63,311 bases of DNA from Anaerolineaceae bacterium (GTDB lineage: Bacteria; Chloroflexota; Anaerolineae; Anaerolineales; UBA11657): positions 1 through 63,311 of the forward strand of contig BGOS01000008.1 of NCBI GenBank assembly GCA_003569365.1, in the 5' to 3' direction. Under the pieces are notes generated by a model. The model saw nothing but the letters and a program-made list of their open reading frames with translations. It had not been told where the DNA came from and ran no database searches. Made by a program: the position numbers and the translations under genes. Shown piece by piece: positions 43,955 to 52,138 of the stretch (its first letter is position 1; each line of letters starts with the position of its first letter).

Positions 43955-45358
43955 ATGAAATCCCGAGTCCGGCCGGCCGCGCCCGCTAAAACTTTACTGG
44001 CAGCAGCACTGGTGTGGGTGCTGTCAAGCGGCTGCGATTCGCTGGCAGCAAATTTTGCGCCTTCCCCCGCGCCCGTGATCACAGCCACGCGCAAGCCCAC
44101 GCGCACTGCCACCGCCACCATCACCAGCACGCCCACTGTCACCATTACGGCAAATGGCACTGCGGCCGGGACGGCGGACCCAAACGCCAGCGCAACGCCC
44201 GGCACCACACCCGGCCAGCCCCAAACCGGCACAGAAGCTGCAACTGCCACAGCCACGCCCGGCGCCACAGTCACAGTTTCGCCCACAGCCATCGGCGGCG
44301 GCGGACGCATTGTGTTTACTTCCAACCGCGACAACCCGGCCTCCGAAGACATCTACATCATGGAAGCCGCTAGTGGCGCAGCCGGCCGCCTGACGGACAA
44401 CCCTGCGCGCGACATTTATCCCAAATGGGCGGATGGCGGCCGCAAGCTGGTGTTTGCATCCAATCGCGATGTGAATTTTGAAATCTACAGCATGCAGAAC
44501 AACGGGCTGGACCAGATCCGCCTCACCAACAACCCCGCGCACGACACTTACCCGGCCTGGTCAGATGCGCAGCAGCTGATTGTGTTCGCATCCGACCGCG
44601 ATGGCAACTTTGAGATTTACACCATGAAACTGGACGGCAGCGACCAGCGCCGCCTAACCAACAGCAGCGCCAACGATAGCTGGCCGGTATGGTCGCCGGA
44701 CGGCCGCACAATCATCTTTCAATCATTGCGCGATGGCAACTGGGAGCTGTACAGCATGGCAGTGGATGGCGGCAGCCAAATGCGCCTCACGGTTAATGAG
44801 TCGGATGATGCCTTCCCGGCATGGTCTGCTGACGGCAGCATGGTGGCGTTTGTTTCGTATCGCGATGGCAGCGCGGAGATTTACCAGATGAGCGCCAGCG
44901 GCACCGGGCAGACGCGCATCACCAACAGCTCGGCGGACGACAGTTATCCGGCGTGGTCACCGGATGGGGCCTTGCTGCTTTTTGTATCAGACCGCGACGG
45001 CAATTTTGAGATTTACACCACGCGCCCGGATGGCACCGCGCAAACGCGCCTCACCAACAACCCGGGCTTTGACTCTTATCCGGCGTGGGAGCCGCAGCAA
45101 TCCGTGGCCGGCGCGCCGGCAGCCGGATTGCCAACTGCTGCCGTAGCGCCCACCGTTGCCACAACGGCTGCCCCAACGCTGGCGCCGGCATCGGCAACAC
45201 CTTTGCCCACTTCTACGCCAGTATCCATTACAGTGGTGCCCTCAGCCACCCGCACAGTGCCGGCGCCCATGGCTGGCACACCTGCCCGTACTGCTACGCC
45301 GGCTTCCATTACCGCCGTGCCGTCCGCCACAAAACCTTCCCCCACTCCCAAGGGCTAA
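43955..45358 (+). CDS. TolB-like PD40 beta-propeller lipoprotein
   Basis: 467 aa. The lipoprotein signal ends LSSGC. A long Thr/Pro/Ala linker (about 35-110) is followed by a beta-propeller of six WD40-like PD40 repeats, each with a SNRD or SDRDGNFEIYTM core and a LTNNPAHDTYPAWS-type turn. A second Thr/Pro/Ala-rich tail runs from about residue 385 to the end. Surface-anchored and probably a binding scaffold; TolB itself works with Pal in the outer membrane, which is not implied here. The repeat units are alike at DNA level, which could make this gene prone to slippage. Confidence 0.88.
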   Translation: MKSRVRPAAPAKTLLAAALVWVLSSGCDSLAANFAPSPAPVITATRKPTRTATATITSTPTVTITANGTAAGTADPNASATPGTTPGQPQTGTEAATATATPGATVTVSPTAIGGGGRIVFTSNRDNPASEDIYIMEAASGAAGRLTDNPARDIYPKWADGGRKLVFASNRDVNFEIYSMQNNGLDQIRLTNNPAHDTYPAWSDAQQLIVFASDRDGNFEIYTMKLDGSDQRRLTNSSANDSWPVWSPDGRTIIFQSLRDGNWELYSMAVDGGSQMRLTVNESDDAFPAWSADGSMVAFVSYRDGSAEIYQMSASGTGQTRITNSSADDSYPAWSPDGALLLFVSDRDGNFEIYTTRPDGTAQTRLTNNPGFDSYPAWEPQQSVAGAPAAGLPTAAVAPTVATTAAPTLAPASATPLPTSTPVSITVVPSATRTVPAPMAGTPARTATPASITAVPSATKPSPTPKG

Positions 45359-46893
45359 GCCGCGTCTTCACGTGCCAGCGCTGCCAGCGCGCCAAACTCG
45401 GCGGCCAGCGCGGGGTACAGCGCCTGATAGCGGGGGTAATAGCGCGCATACGCTGCGGCTGCAGTGCCCGCGGTCACCCGCTCTGTAACCGTAATGGTGG
45501 CGCGCGCCGCCTGTGCCACATCTGCAAAAACTCCGGCGCCCACGCCGGCCAGCAGCGCCGCGCCAAAGGCCGCGCCCTCGGCCACATTAATCGTCGCAAT
45601 CTCAGTGCCAAAAATGTCCGCCAGCATCTGGCGCCAAAGCACACTGCGCGCACCGCCGCCAGAAGCACGCACTTGCGCCGGCTCAATCTGCAGCGCGCGC
45701 ATTAGCTGCAGCGAGTCGCACAACCCGTAGCTCACACCTTCCAGCACGGCGCGCGTCAGGTGCGCCTTGCCGTGGCGCACGGTAAGCCCCACAAATGCGC
45801 CGCGCGCATCCGGGTCGGGATGCGGCGTGCGTTCGCCCGTAAGGTACGGCAAAAACAGCAGCCCCTCGCATCCCGGGGCCACACCTGCGGCACTCTCGGT
45901 GAGCAGCTCGTACACATCCCGCCCCGCCGCCGCTGCTGCTTGCTGCTCGGGCTGCCCCAGCGTGTCCCGGTACCAGCGCAGGCTGCCCGCAGCGGACAGC
46001 ATCACGCCCATCAAATGCCACATGCCGGGCACTGCGTGGCAGAAAGCATGCAGCCGGCCCTGCGGCTCCACGCGGTATGTGTTGCTGGCAGCAAACACAA
46101 CGCCGGATGTGCCCAGCGTGGCGGACACCAGGCCTTCACTGACAATGCCGGCGCCCACGCCTTGTGCAGCCTGATCGCCGGCACCGCCCACCACGGGTGT
46201 GCCCGCCAGCAACCCGGTAAGTTGTGCAGCTGCGGGGCTGATGCGCGCCGTTACCACCGGCGACTCGCTCACCTCCGGCAGCCAGGCCCGCGGAATGCGC
46301 AGCGCCTGCAGCATTTCGTCCGACCATGCGCGCCGGCCCACATCAAACAGCGAAGTGCCGGACGCATCCGACACCTCGCCAAAAAATTCACCAGTGAGCT
46401 TGTAGCGCAGGTAGTCTTTGGGCAGCAGCAGCTTGCCGATGCGCGCGTAGTTGTGCGCCTCATGCTCCCGCACCCACAGCAGCTTGGGCGCGGTGAAGCC
46501 GGTGAGCGCCGGGTTGCCGGTAAGCTGCAGCACGCGCGCCGCGCCTACCGCCTGCGTGATGGCCGCGCATTGCGCTGCCGTGCGCTGGTCGTTCCACAAG
46601 ATGCACGGGCGGATGACCGTGCCTTGCGCGTCCAGCAAGGTGAGGCCGTGCATCTGGCCGGTCAGGCCCACGGCGGCAACATCGGCTGCGCGCACCTGCG
46701 CCTGCTGCAGCACCGCGCGCACCGTGCTGATGGTGGCCTGCCACCACAGGTCTGGATCCTGCTCTGTCCATTGCGGGCGGGGCGTGGCGTACCCATATTC
46801 GCTGGTGCTCACAGCCAGCACGCGCCCGCGCTCGTCCACCAGCAGCGCCTTGGTGGCGGTGGTGGAGGTGTCTATTCCCAGCAGGCATGCCAT
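45355..46893 (-). CDS. xylB: xylulokinase-like FGGY carbohydrate kinase
   Basis: 512 aa. FGGY kinase with the N-terminal ATPase lobe CLLGIDTSTTATKALLVDE, the substrate loop VGLTGQMHGLTLLD (Met/His-Gly as in XylB), ILWNDQRTAAQCAAI and the C-terminal GGGARSVLWRQMLADIFG. It phosphorylates D-xylulose to xylulose-5-phosphate for the pentose phosphate pathway; related polyol-ketose substrates are possible. Its start is 4 nt after the stop of the mutarotase-like gene, so the two are one operon. The stop overlaps the stop of the PD40 gene by 4 nt. Confidence 0.9.
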   Translation of the reverse strand: MACLLGIDTSTTATKALLVDERGRVLAVSTSEYGYATPRPQWTEQDPDLWWQATISTVRAVLQQAQVRAADVAAVGLTGQMHGLTLLDAQGTVIRPCILWNDQRTAAQCAAITQAVGAARVLQLTGNPALTGFTAPKLLWVREHEAHNYARIGKLLLPKDYLRYKLTGEFFGEVSDASGTSLFDVGRRAWSDEMLQALRIPRAWLPEVSESPVVTARISPAAAQLTGLLAGTPVVGGAGDQAAQGVGAGIVSEGLVSATLGTSGVVFAASNTYRVEPQGRLHAFCHAVPGMWHLMGVMLSAAGSLRWYRDTLGQPEQQAAAAAGRDVYELLTESAAGVAPGCEGLLFLPYLTGERTPHPDPDARGAFVGLTVRHGKAHLTRAVLEGVSYGLCDSLQLMRALQIEPAQVRASGGGARSVLWRQMLADIFGTEIATINVAEGAAFGAALLAGVGAGVFADVAQAARATITVTERVTAGTAAAAYARYYPRYQALYPALAAEFGALAALAREDAA

Positions 46894-46897
46894 GGCG

Positions 46898-47818
46898 TTA
46901 TGCCGCCTGTAGCGCCGGCAGGCGCGGCAGCACATGCGCAGTTACATCGGCTGCGTGCGCCACGGGCGGCACATCACGCACCAAGTGCCAGCGCTCCACA
47001 TGCTCCACGCTCGCACCGGGTTGCAGCGTTGCCAGCGGCCCCAGGCTTTCCAGCTCCAGTATTTGCGCATCGGTGTAGGTTTCAAATGAACAGCCGCGGT
47101 CCGGATATTCGGCGGCGGGATGGAACGGGAAGCTTTTAATGAAAAGCTGTCCGGCAAGCCAGTAGGCTGCCCAACCGGCAGGCACTGGACCGCCCGCTTT
47201 TTGGGGCGTTTTAGCGGATGGATCCTGGCGCAGAAGCACATAGCGGCTGCCCCAAGTCCAGCGCGCATCGCTCATGTCTGTGTAAGACCACAAGCTCAGG
47301 CTGCCCGTGGGCAACAGGTCGGCACTATGGCTGCCGCGTGGTGGCAGCGGGAACACCGCCACGCCGCCGGCTGCCATAACCGTGATGGCCCACGGCGCCA
47401 AAGTCACGGGCCATAAGTTTTGGTTGGTCAGGCGGTGGCGCAGCGTTGCCTGCGCCGCATGCGGGTCCAGCGTCAGCTGCAGCTCTTTTTGGATGCCGGT
47501 GGTTGGCTCGGTTGGCTGTGTCAGGCAGATGCCGTTCTCCAGCGCTTGCACTTGCACCGGCGTGTTGTCCGGGTGGTATGTGCGCGGTTGGGACTCCGGC
47601 GCGTGCCACAAACGGTGGCCGCCGTAGTTGCGCCACTGCGTTCCGCCCGTCTTGCCGAGCGTGTCGGGCAGCTCGCACAACACGTTATCGCCGCCCATAA
47701 ATGCAAAACGCATCACGCGCGGCCCCACATCACTGGTGGCAACCAGTTCCACGCTGCTATTGCGCAGCCGCCAGCATGCCGGCCAGCCACCGTAGGAAAT
47801 TTTTTCGATGCTTGTCAT
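46898..47818 (-). CDS. galactose-mutarotase-like (DUF4380-type) protein
   Basis: 306-aa beta-sandwich protein of the galactose mutarotase-like superfamily. Seen are VELVATSDVGPRVMRFAFMG, NYGGHRLWHAPESQP and ETYTDAQILELESLGPLATL, typical of the DUF4380 group. The histidine and glutamate expected in a mutarotase site are plausible in HRLWHAPE and ELESLGP. Probably acts on or binds a sugar that the co-transcribed xylulokinase consumes. Start ATG at 47818. No signal peptide. Confidence 0.78.
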   Translation of the reverse strand: MTSIEKISYGGWPACWRLRNSSVELVATSDVGPRVMRFAFMGGDNVLCELPDTLGKTGGTQWRNYGGHRLWHAPESQPRTYHPDNTPVQVQALENGICLTQPTEPTTGIQKELQLTLDPHAAQATLRHRLTNQNLWPVTLAPWAITVMAAGGVAVFPLPPRGSHSADLLPTGSLSLWSYTDMSDARWTWGSRYVLLRQDPSAKTPQKAGGPVPAGWAAYWLAGQLFIKSFPFHPAAEYPDRGCSFETYTDAQILELESLGPLATLQPGASVEHVERWHLVRDVPPVAHAADVTAHVLPRLPALQAA

Positions 47819-48004
47819 GTGCTGCGCTGCGAATGCGCTGCCTCCGCTGGTGCAAAATTAATCCGGGCGATCGCTGCTGTGATGCGCGCATAATACCATG
47901 TGCCTGTGTGGCTGCTGCAGGCCTGTGCGCTGCGGCAGCCAGCAGCCTGGTGGCTGCGCGCCCGGCGGCAGCCAAACCGCCAACCTTAAAGTTTTAAAAT
48001 TTCG
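47819..48004. other. divergent intergenic region without gene
   Basis: About 185 nt of Ala/Gly-codon-like GC-rich sequence upstream of the ATP-grasp-SET promoter. Nothing recognisable apart from the adjoining promoter. Confidence 0.3.
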
Positions 48005-48033
48005 TTGACTTTTCAAATCTAATCGGGTATTCT
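48005..48033 (+). promoter_or_regulatory. promoter of the ATP-grasp-SET gene
   Basis: TTGACT at 48005-48010, 17-nt spacer, TATTCT at 48028-48033. Transcription would start near 48040, leaving a leader of about 134 nt before the ATG at 48174. An aaggaa about 14 nt upstream of the ATG is a weak ribosome site. Confidence 0.65.
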
Positions 48034-48173
48034 CTAGGCACGCTGCTCAATCGGTCTGTGTGATTTACCCCCAGCGCGCCCGAACTCCTTTCTGTTTGTC
48101 CCCAGGTCAAAGTCAACTTCGCATCGGTGGTGCCGGCTAAGCGCCTGCCCCCAAGGAACAACTCCCGGTTTTT

Positions 48174-49709
48174 ATGAAGATTTGCATACTCAATGTTAGT
48201 TACGAAGATTCCAACTCGCCCATCAAGGAGTACGAGCTGCAGTCCGACCCCGGACGCTGGCTCGCCGGCCATGAGTGCGAGCTGCACCTGATCAAGAAAT
48301 CCACGGCCGTGCGCCAGGTGCAAGAACTGGCGCGCCAAAACTTCGACCTGTTCATTAACTTGTGCGACGGCGCGTGGGACGAGGACCGCCCGGGCATTGA
48401 AGTGGTGCAGGCGCTGCAGCGGCTGGGTGTGCCCTTTACGGGCGCCGGCGCCGGCTTTTATGAGCCAACACGCGAGGAAATGAAGCTGGTGTCGCACTAC
48501 TGGGGAGTCAACACGCCGGCTTATTTGCATGTGAGCGGGGTCGAAGACATCAAGCTGGCAGCCAAGGCGCTGCGCTACCCACTGATCGTCAAACACCCCA
48601 ATAGCTACAACAGCATTGGTCTCACGCGCGAGTCGCGCGTTACAAATGCTGCGCAGCTGCAGGTGCAGGCCAAGCGCATGCTTGAGGCATTTGGCGGTGC
48701 CTTGGTGGAGGAGTTTGTGGAGGGGCGCGAATTCACAGTGCTGGTTTCTGAAAATCCGCGTGACGCGCTGGCCCCGCTGGCTTACCAGCCCGTGGAGTTC
48801 AGCTTTCCAAAGGGCGACACATTTAAGCACTTTGACTTGAAATGGGTGAACTACGCCGGCATGCAGTGCAAGCCGGTGCGTGACCGGGAGCTGGCTGAAC
48901 GCCTGAAGGACGCCTCGCGCAAGCTTTTTGTGGGGCTCAACGGCACCGGCTACGGGCGCTGCGACTTGCGCCTGAACGCAGCCGGCGAACTGTTTATGCT
49001 GGAAATCAACCCCAATTGCAGTATCTTTTATCCGCCGGAGCAAGCCGGCAGTGCGGACTTCATTTTGCTAAATGACCCCGCCGGCCACCGCGGATTTTTA
49101 GACACGATTATTGAAAGTGCACAGCTGCGCGCCCGCAAACAAAGCCAGGCGTGGACGCTGCAGTTCAACAACCAAAGCCAGTTTGGCATGTATGCTGCGC
49201 ACGAGCTGCGCGCTGGCGAGCTGATTGTGGCGTTTGAAGAAGCGCCCCACAATTTGGTGAGCAAGACCCACGCCATGCGCAAGTTCAGCCGCCAGCAGAA
49301 GCGTTGGTTTGGCCAGTTTGCCTATCCACTTTCTGACGACACCTACGTTACGTGGAGCGAGAATGCCGTCGACTGGAAACCGCTCAACCACTCCTGTGAC
49401 CCAAGCGCCTGGCTGGACGGGCTGAATGTGGTGGCGCGCCGGCCCTTAAAACGCGGCGAACACATCACAATGGACTACGCTACTTTTTATACTGATCAGA
49501 TGCCGCAATTTGCGTGCAACTGCGGCGCGGCCAGTTGCCGCGGCGTTGTGCGCGGCACGGATTACAAAAAGGCATTTGTGGCGCAGTACGGTGAGCATGT
49601 TTCCGACTTTGTGCGCACCAAGCGCCTGGCCCTGAACGGCGCAGCGCAGCCGCAAATGGAAACGCAGCCGGCCAAGCGGCAGCGGCGCGTGCTCACGGCC
49701 AGCGCCTGA
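48174..49709 (+). CDS. ATP-grasp ligase fused to SET-domain methyltransferase
   Basis: 511 aa. Residues 1-310 are a D-Ala-D-Ala-ligase-like ATP-grasp: LFINLCDGAWDEDRPGIEVV, GVPFTGAGAGFYEPTREEMK, the ATP lysine in LIVKHPNSYNSIGL, and GYGRCDLRLNAAGELFMLEINPN split over 258-281 with metal-binding Glu277 and Asn279. Residues about 330-460 are a SET domain: FGMYAAHELRAGELIVAF, NHSCDPS (405-411), the tyrosine of TMDYATFY and a post-SET cysteine group C448, C450, C455. A basic tail follows. An ATP-dependent ligation joined to lysine methylation is implied; the substrates are unknown. Confidence 0.9.
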   Translation: MKICILNVSYEDSNSPIKEYELQSDPGRWLAGHECELHLIKKSTAVRQVQELARQNFDLFINLCDGAWDEDRPGIEVVQALQRLGVPFTGAGAGFYEPTREEMKLVSHYWGVNTPAYLHVSGVEDIKLAAKALRYPLIVKHPNSYNSIGLTRESRVTNAAQLQVQAKRMLEAFGGALVEEFVEGREFTVLVSENPRDALAPLAYQPVEFSFPKGDTFKHFDLKWVNYAGMQCKPVRDRELAERLKDASRKLFVGLNGTGYGRCDLRLNAAGELFMLEINPNCSIFYPPEQAGSADFILLNDPAGHRGFLDTIIESAQLRARKQSQAWTLQFNNQSQFGMYAAHELRAGELIVAFEEAPHNLVSKTHAMRKFSRQQKRWFGQFAYPLSDDTYVTWSENAVDWKPLNHSCDPSAWLDGLNVVARRPLKRGEHITMDYATFYTDQMPQFACNCGAASCRGVVRGTDYKKAFVAQYGEHVSDFVRTKRLALNGAAQPQMETQPAKRQRRVLTASA

Positions 49710-49813
49710 TACGGGCGCCGCAGCCGGCGCCAGGCAATTAAAACCGCGCCGTCCGCAATGGCTGCACCAGCCGGCGGGCGGCGGATTTATTTAAGCCGGG
49801 CCATGCCAATAGC

Positions 49814-49821
49814 AGGAGGAG
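49814..49821 (+). promoter_or_regulatory. strong ribosome-binding site of the dienelactone hydrolase gene
   Basis: AGGAGGAG, a full anti-16S match, 3 nt before the ATG at 49825. This is in contrast to the leaderless genes elsewhere in the window. Confidence 0.6.
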
Positions 49822-49824
49822 TGT

Positions 49825-50481
49825 ATGCCCGGGAAGTTAATTGAATTTGAAAGTGGCGGGGTCTTGCGCAGCGCCTATCTGGCATTGCCCGCCATACCCG
49901 CAACTGCTGGCGTGCTCGTTATCCAAGAGTGGTGGGGGTTGGTGCCGCACATCAAAAATGTGGCTGACCGCTTTGCCGCAGCGGGCTACGCTGCGCTGGC
50001 GCCGGACCTGTACCACGGCCGCGCTGCCACCGAACCTAACACAGCCCAAAAGCTGATGCAAGAACTGAACATCGAGCAGGCCGCTGCCGATGTGGCTGCA
50101 GCGGCTGCGTTCCTGCGCACGCTGTGCAAACGCGTGGGCTGTGTCGGCTTTTGCCTGGGCGGCGGCCTCACGCTGCAGCTGGCAGCGCTGGGCGTGATTG
50201 ATGCGGCTGTGCCCTACTACGGCGTGCTGCGCAGCGCGCCGGACTGGCAGGGTGTGCGCTGCCCCATCCTCGGCCACTACGCCGCGCAAGACAGCGCCAC
50301 TGATGCGTTGCCCGAACTTCAGGCCGCGCTCGCCGCTGCCGGCAAGCCCGCACAGTTTTACATTTATCCCGGCACTGGCCACGCCTTCTTCAACGACGAA
50401 CGCCCGCAGGTTTACAACGCCGCCGCCGCGCTGCTTTCATGGCAGCGCACACTGCAGTTTCTTGGGGAAAATTTGGGGTAG
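49825..50481 (+). CDS. dienelactone hydrolase family protein
   Basis: 218-aa alpha/beta hydrolase. The catalytic cysteine is Cys110 in GCVGFCLGGG, and the family-specific Glu35 lies in VIQEWWGLVPHI. The histidine is in YPGTGHAFFND, with an Asp in HYAAQDSATD. Hydrolyses lactones or esters such as dienelactone; housekeeping relatives have broad or unknown substrates. Cytoplasmic, single gene. Confidence 0.92.
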   Translation: MPGKLIEFESGGVLRSAYLALPAIPATAGVLVIQEWWGLVPHIKNVADRFAAAGYAALAPDLYHGRAATEPNTAQKLMQELNIEQAAADVAAAAAFLRTLCKRVGCVGFCLGGGLTLQLAALGVIDAAVPYYGVLRSAPDWQGVRCPILGHYAAQDSATDALPELQAALAAAGKPAQFYIYPGTGHAFFNDERPQVYNAAAALLSWQRTLQFLGENLG

Positions 50482-50569
50482 CACAGCGTGCGCTGCGCAC
50501 ACGATGTGCAGGCGCGCACCGCCAGCAATGCGCGCGGTGCGCGCTCGCAGCCAGCAGCCGCGCTGGCAG

Positions 50570-52033
50570 CTACGGGATGGTCAGCTTCTGGCCAATGGAG
50601 ATGCGCGCCGGATCCTTTAGCTTGTTGGCCGTTGCAATCGCTGCTGCTGTCGTGCCGTAACGCGCCGCAATTTTGACGAGGCTGTCGCCCTTCACCACCG
50701 TATACACGCGGCCGGCAGCCAAGCCAGTCGTGGCTGCGGGTACAGCGGTCGCCGTAATTTTTGCAGTGGTGGCCGCAGCCGTTGGCACTGCTGTCGCAAC
50801 GCTTGTGGGCGTGGCAGCCACTGCAGCTGCTATGCCGCTAAACGCCGCCCCCTGATAGTAAAAGTTCGAAGTCTCGCCGGTCGATCCATCCAGCTTCACT
50901 ACCGTTACCGTAAAGCTGTAGTTGCCGTTGTAAGCAATCTTTAACCCGGTGATCTGCGAGGCGCCGGAATGCTGGCGATCAACTACGCCGCCGGAACCCT
51001 GTTTCACCAGTGCCACCAATTGTGCTTCGGTAATGTCGCCCACAAAACCCAGCGTGTTGGACCAGAACTGGATGCTGTGCACAAAATCGCGCGAGGTGGC
51101 GTCCAGCGCCTTGACCGTGTCCGCCGGCCAGTTGTTGCGAATGAAGAAGGAGTCAATCAGCTTGGCCGTGATCGCGGCGGTACTGTACAGCCGGATGGAT
51201 GACACAGTGTCTTCCCCCACCGTGTTATTGGATAGCGTAATGTCATCGCCCAAAATAGTGTCGGACGAACCACCATACGTGCCGCTGCTATAAGTTGCGC
51301 TTTGGTAGCTGGGCCGGGTATATAAAATTGCGACCGTGTGCGGGCCCACTTTTATGCTGGAGGCTTTATTGTCGCCAATGATGTTGCCAGCCAGCACGGC
51401 ATCACTCTCGCGAAAGGTTTCGTCCTGGCCCAGGTAGTCATTCAGCGCATACAGCGTGGCACTGGCCTGAGACACCTGCGCGGGGCGTACTGCTGTCTCG
51501 CATACATCGCCCAGCCCGGAGCCCCAGGTGTTCTCCTGGTACGGGTTGTAAACCAGCGGGCAGTTGTCCGCGGAGTTTGGAATGCCATCAAAGTCGCCGC
51601 CCAGGTCCGGTGAGCATTTGTCGCCGCGCCCGTCAGAAAGGCCGGGTACTACCACGCGCACTTCGCCCTCTTTCGGATCAAAAGTTAATACTTGCAGGCT
51701 GGTACCGGACCAGCTGTAGTTCTTGCCAACCACTTGCAGTTTGTCACCCACATAAATGAGGCTGGTGGCCTGTGGCGCATACCAGGTGTTTTGCGGGGTG
51801 TACAACATGCTGTTGTGCGAAGAAGATATTATCCAGGAGCTCACGTCGTCGGACTGGTCCGCGTTGGCGATTGCGGTGCAGTTGTCTTGGGCGTTGGGAA
51901 TGCCGTCGTCATCGGTGTCGCCTACGGCAGCACTCACGCGCGGCGCAGACAACACATTTGCGCCCAGCACGGCAAGGGCCGCAGCTGCCAGCAGTAAACG
52001 CAAAAATACCGAGTCTACTTTTGTTGCTTTCAT
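50570..52033 (-). CDS. secreted protein with thrombospondin type-3-like repeats and C-terminal LysM
   Basis: 487 aa. A signal peptide (LRLLLAAAALAVLGANVLSA) is followed by two calcium-binding TSP3-like motifs (DTDDDGIPNAQDNC and DFDGIPNSADNC). A middle domain of about 250 residues (180-400) with many Ser, Asn and Gly is not recognised. An Ala/Thr/Val linker ends in a LysM module (YTVVKGDSLVKIAARYG). It probably sits on the cell wall or sheath with calcium-stabilised structure. The ATG at 52033 has AGGAC 9 nt upstream. A TATAAT lies on the minus strand at 52092-52087, next to a palindrome. Confidence 0.82.
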   Translation of the reverse strand: MKATKVDSVFLRLLLAAAALAVLGANVLSAPRVSAAVGDTDDDGIPNAQDNCTAIANADQSDDVSSWIISSSHNSMLYTPQNTWYAPQATSLIYVGDKLQVVGKNYSWSGTSLQVLTFDPKEGEVRVVVPGLSDGRGDKCSPDLGGDFDGIPNSADNCPLVYNPYQENTWGSGLGDVCETAVRPAQVSQASATLYALNDYLGQDETFRESDAVLAGNIIGDNKASSIKVGPHTVAILYTRPSYQSATYSSGTYGGSSDTILGDDITLSNNTVGEDTVSSIRLYSTAAITAKLIDSFFIRNNWPADTVKALDATSRDFVHSIQFWSNTLGFVGDITEAQLVALVKQGSGGVVDRQHSGASQITGLKIAYNGNYSFTVTVVKLDGSTGETSNFYYQGAAFSGIAAAVAATPTSVATAVPTAAATTAKITATAVPAATTGLAAGRVYTVVKGDSLVKIAARYGTTAAAIATANKLKDPARISIGQKLTIP

Positions 52034-52086
52034 AATTATTGTCCTGCTAGCGGGAACATCTGTGTCACATGCGATAACAGGCCTGA

Positions 52087-52114
52087 ATTATACGCTATCC
52101 CAAAATAATTTTGG
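52087..52114 (-). promoter_or_regulatory. promoter and palindromic site upstream of the LysM gene
   Basis: On the minus strand TATAAT occupies 52092-52087. A perfect 15-bp palindrome CCAAAATAATTTTGG spans 52100-52114, just upstream, overlapping where a -35 box would lie. No consensus -35 is present. The position fits an operator for a dimeric regulator, or a weak end signal for the upstream comEC transcript. Confidence 0.4.
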
Positions 52115-52138
52115 CATGAACGACGCCGGAATTACGGC

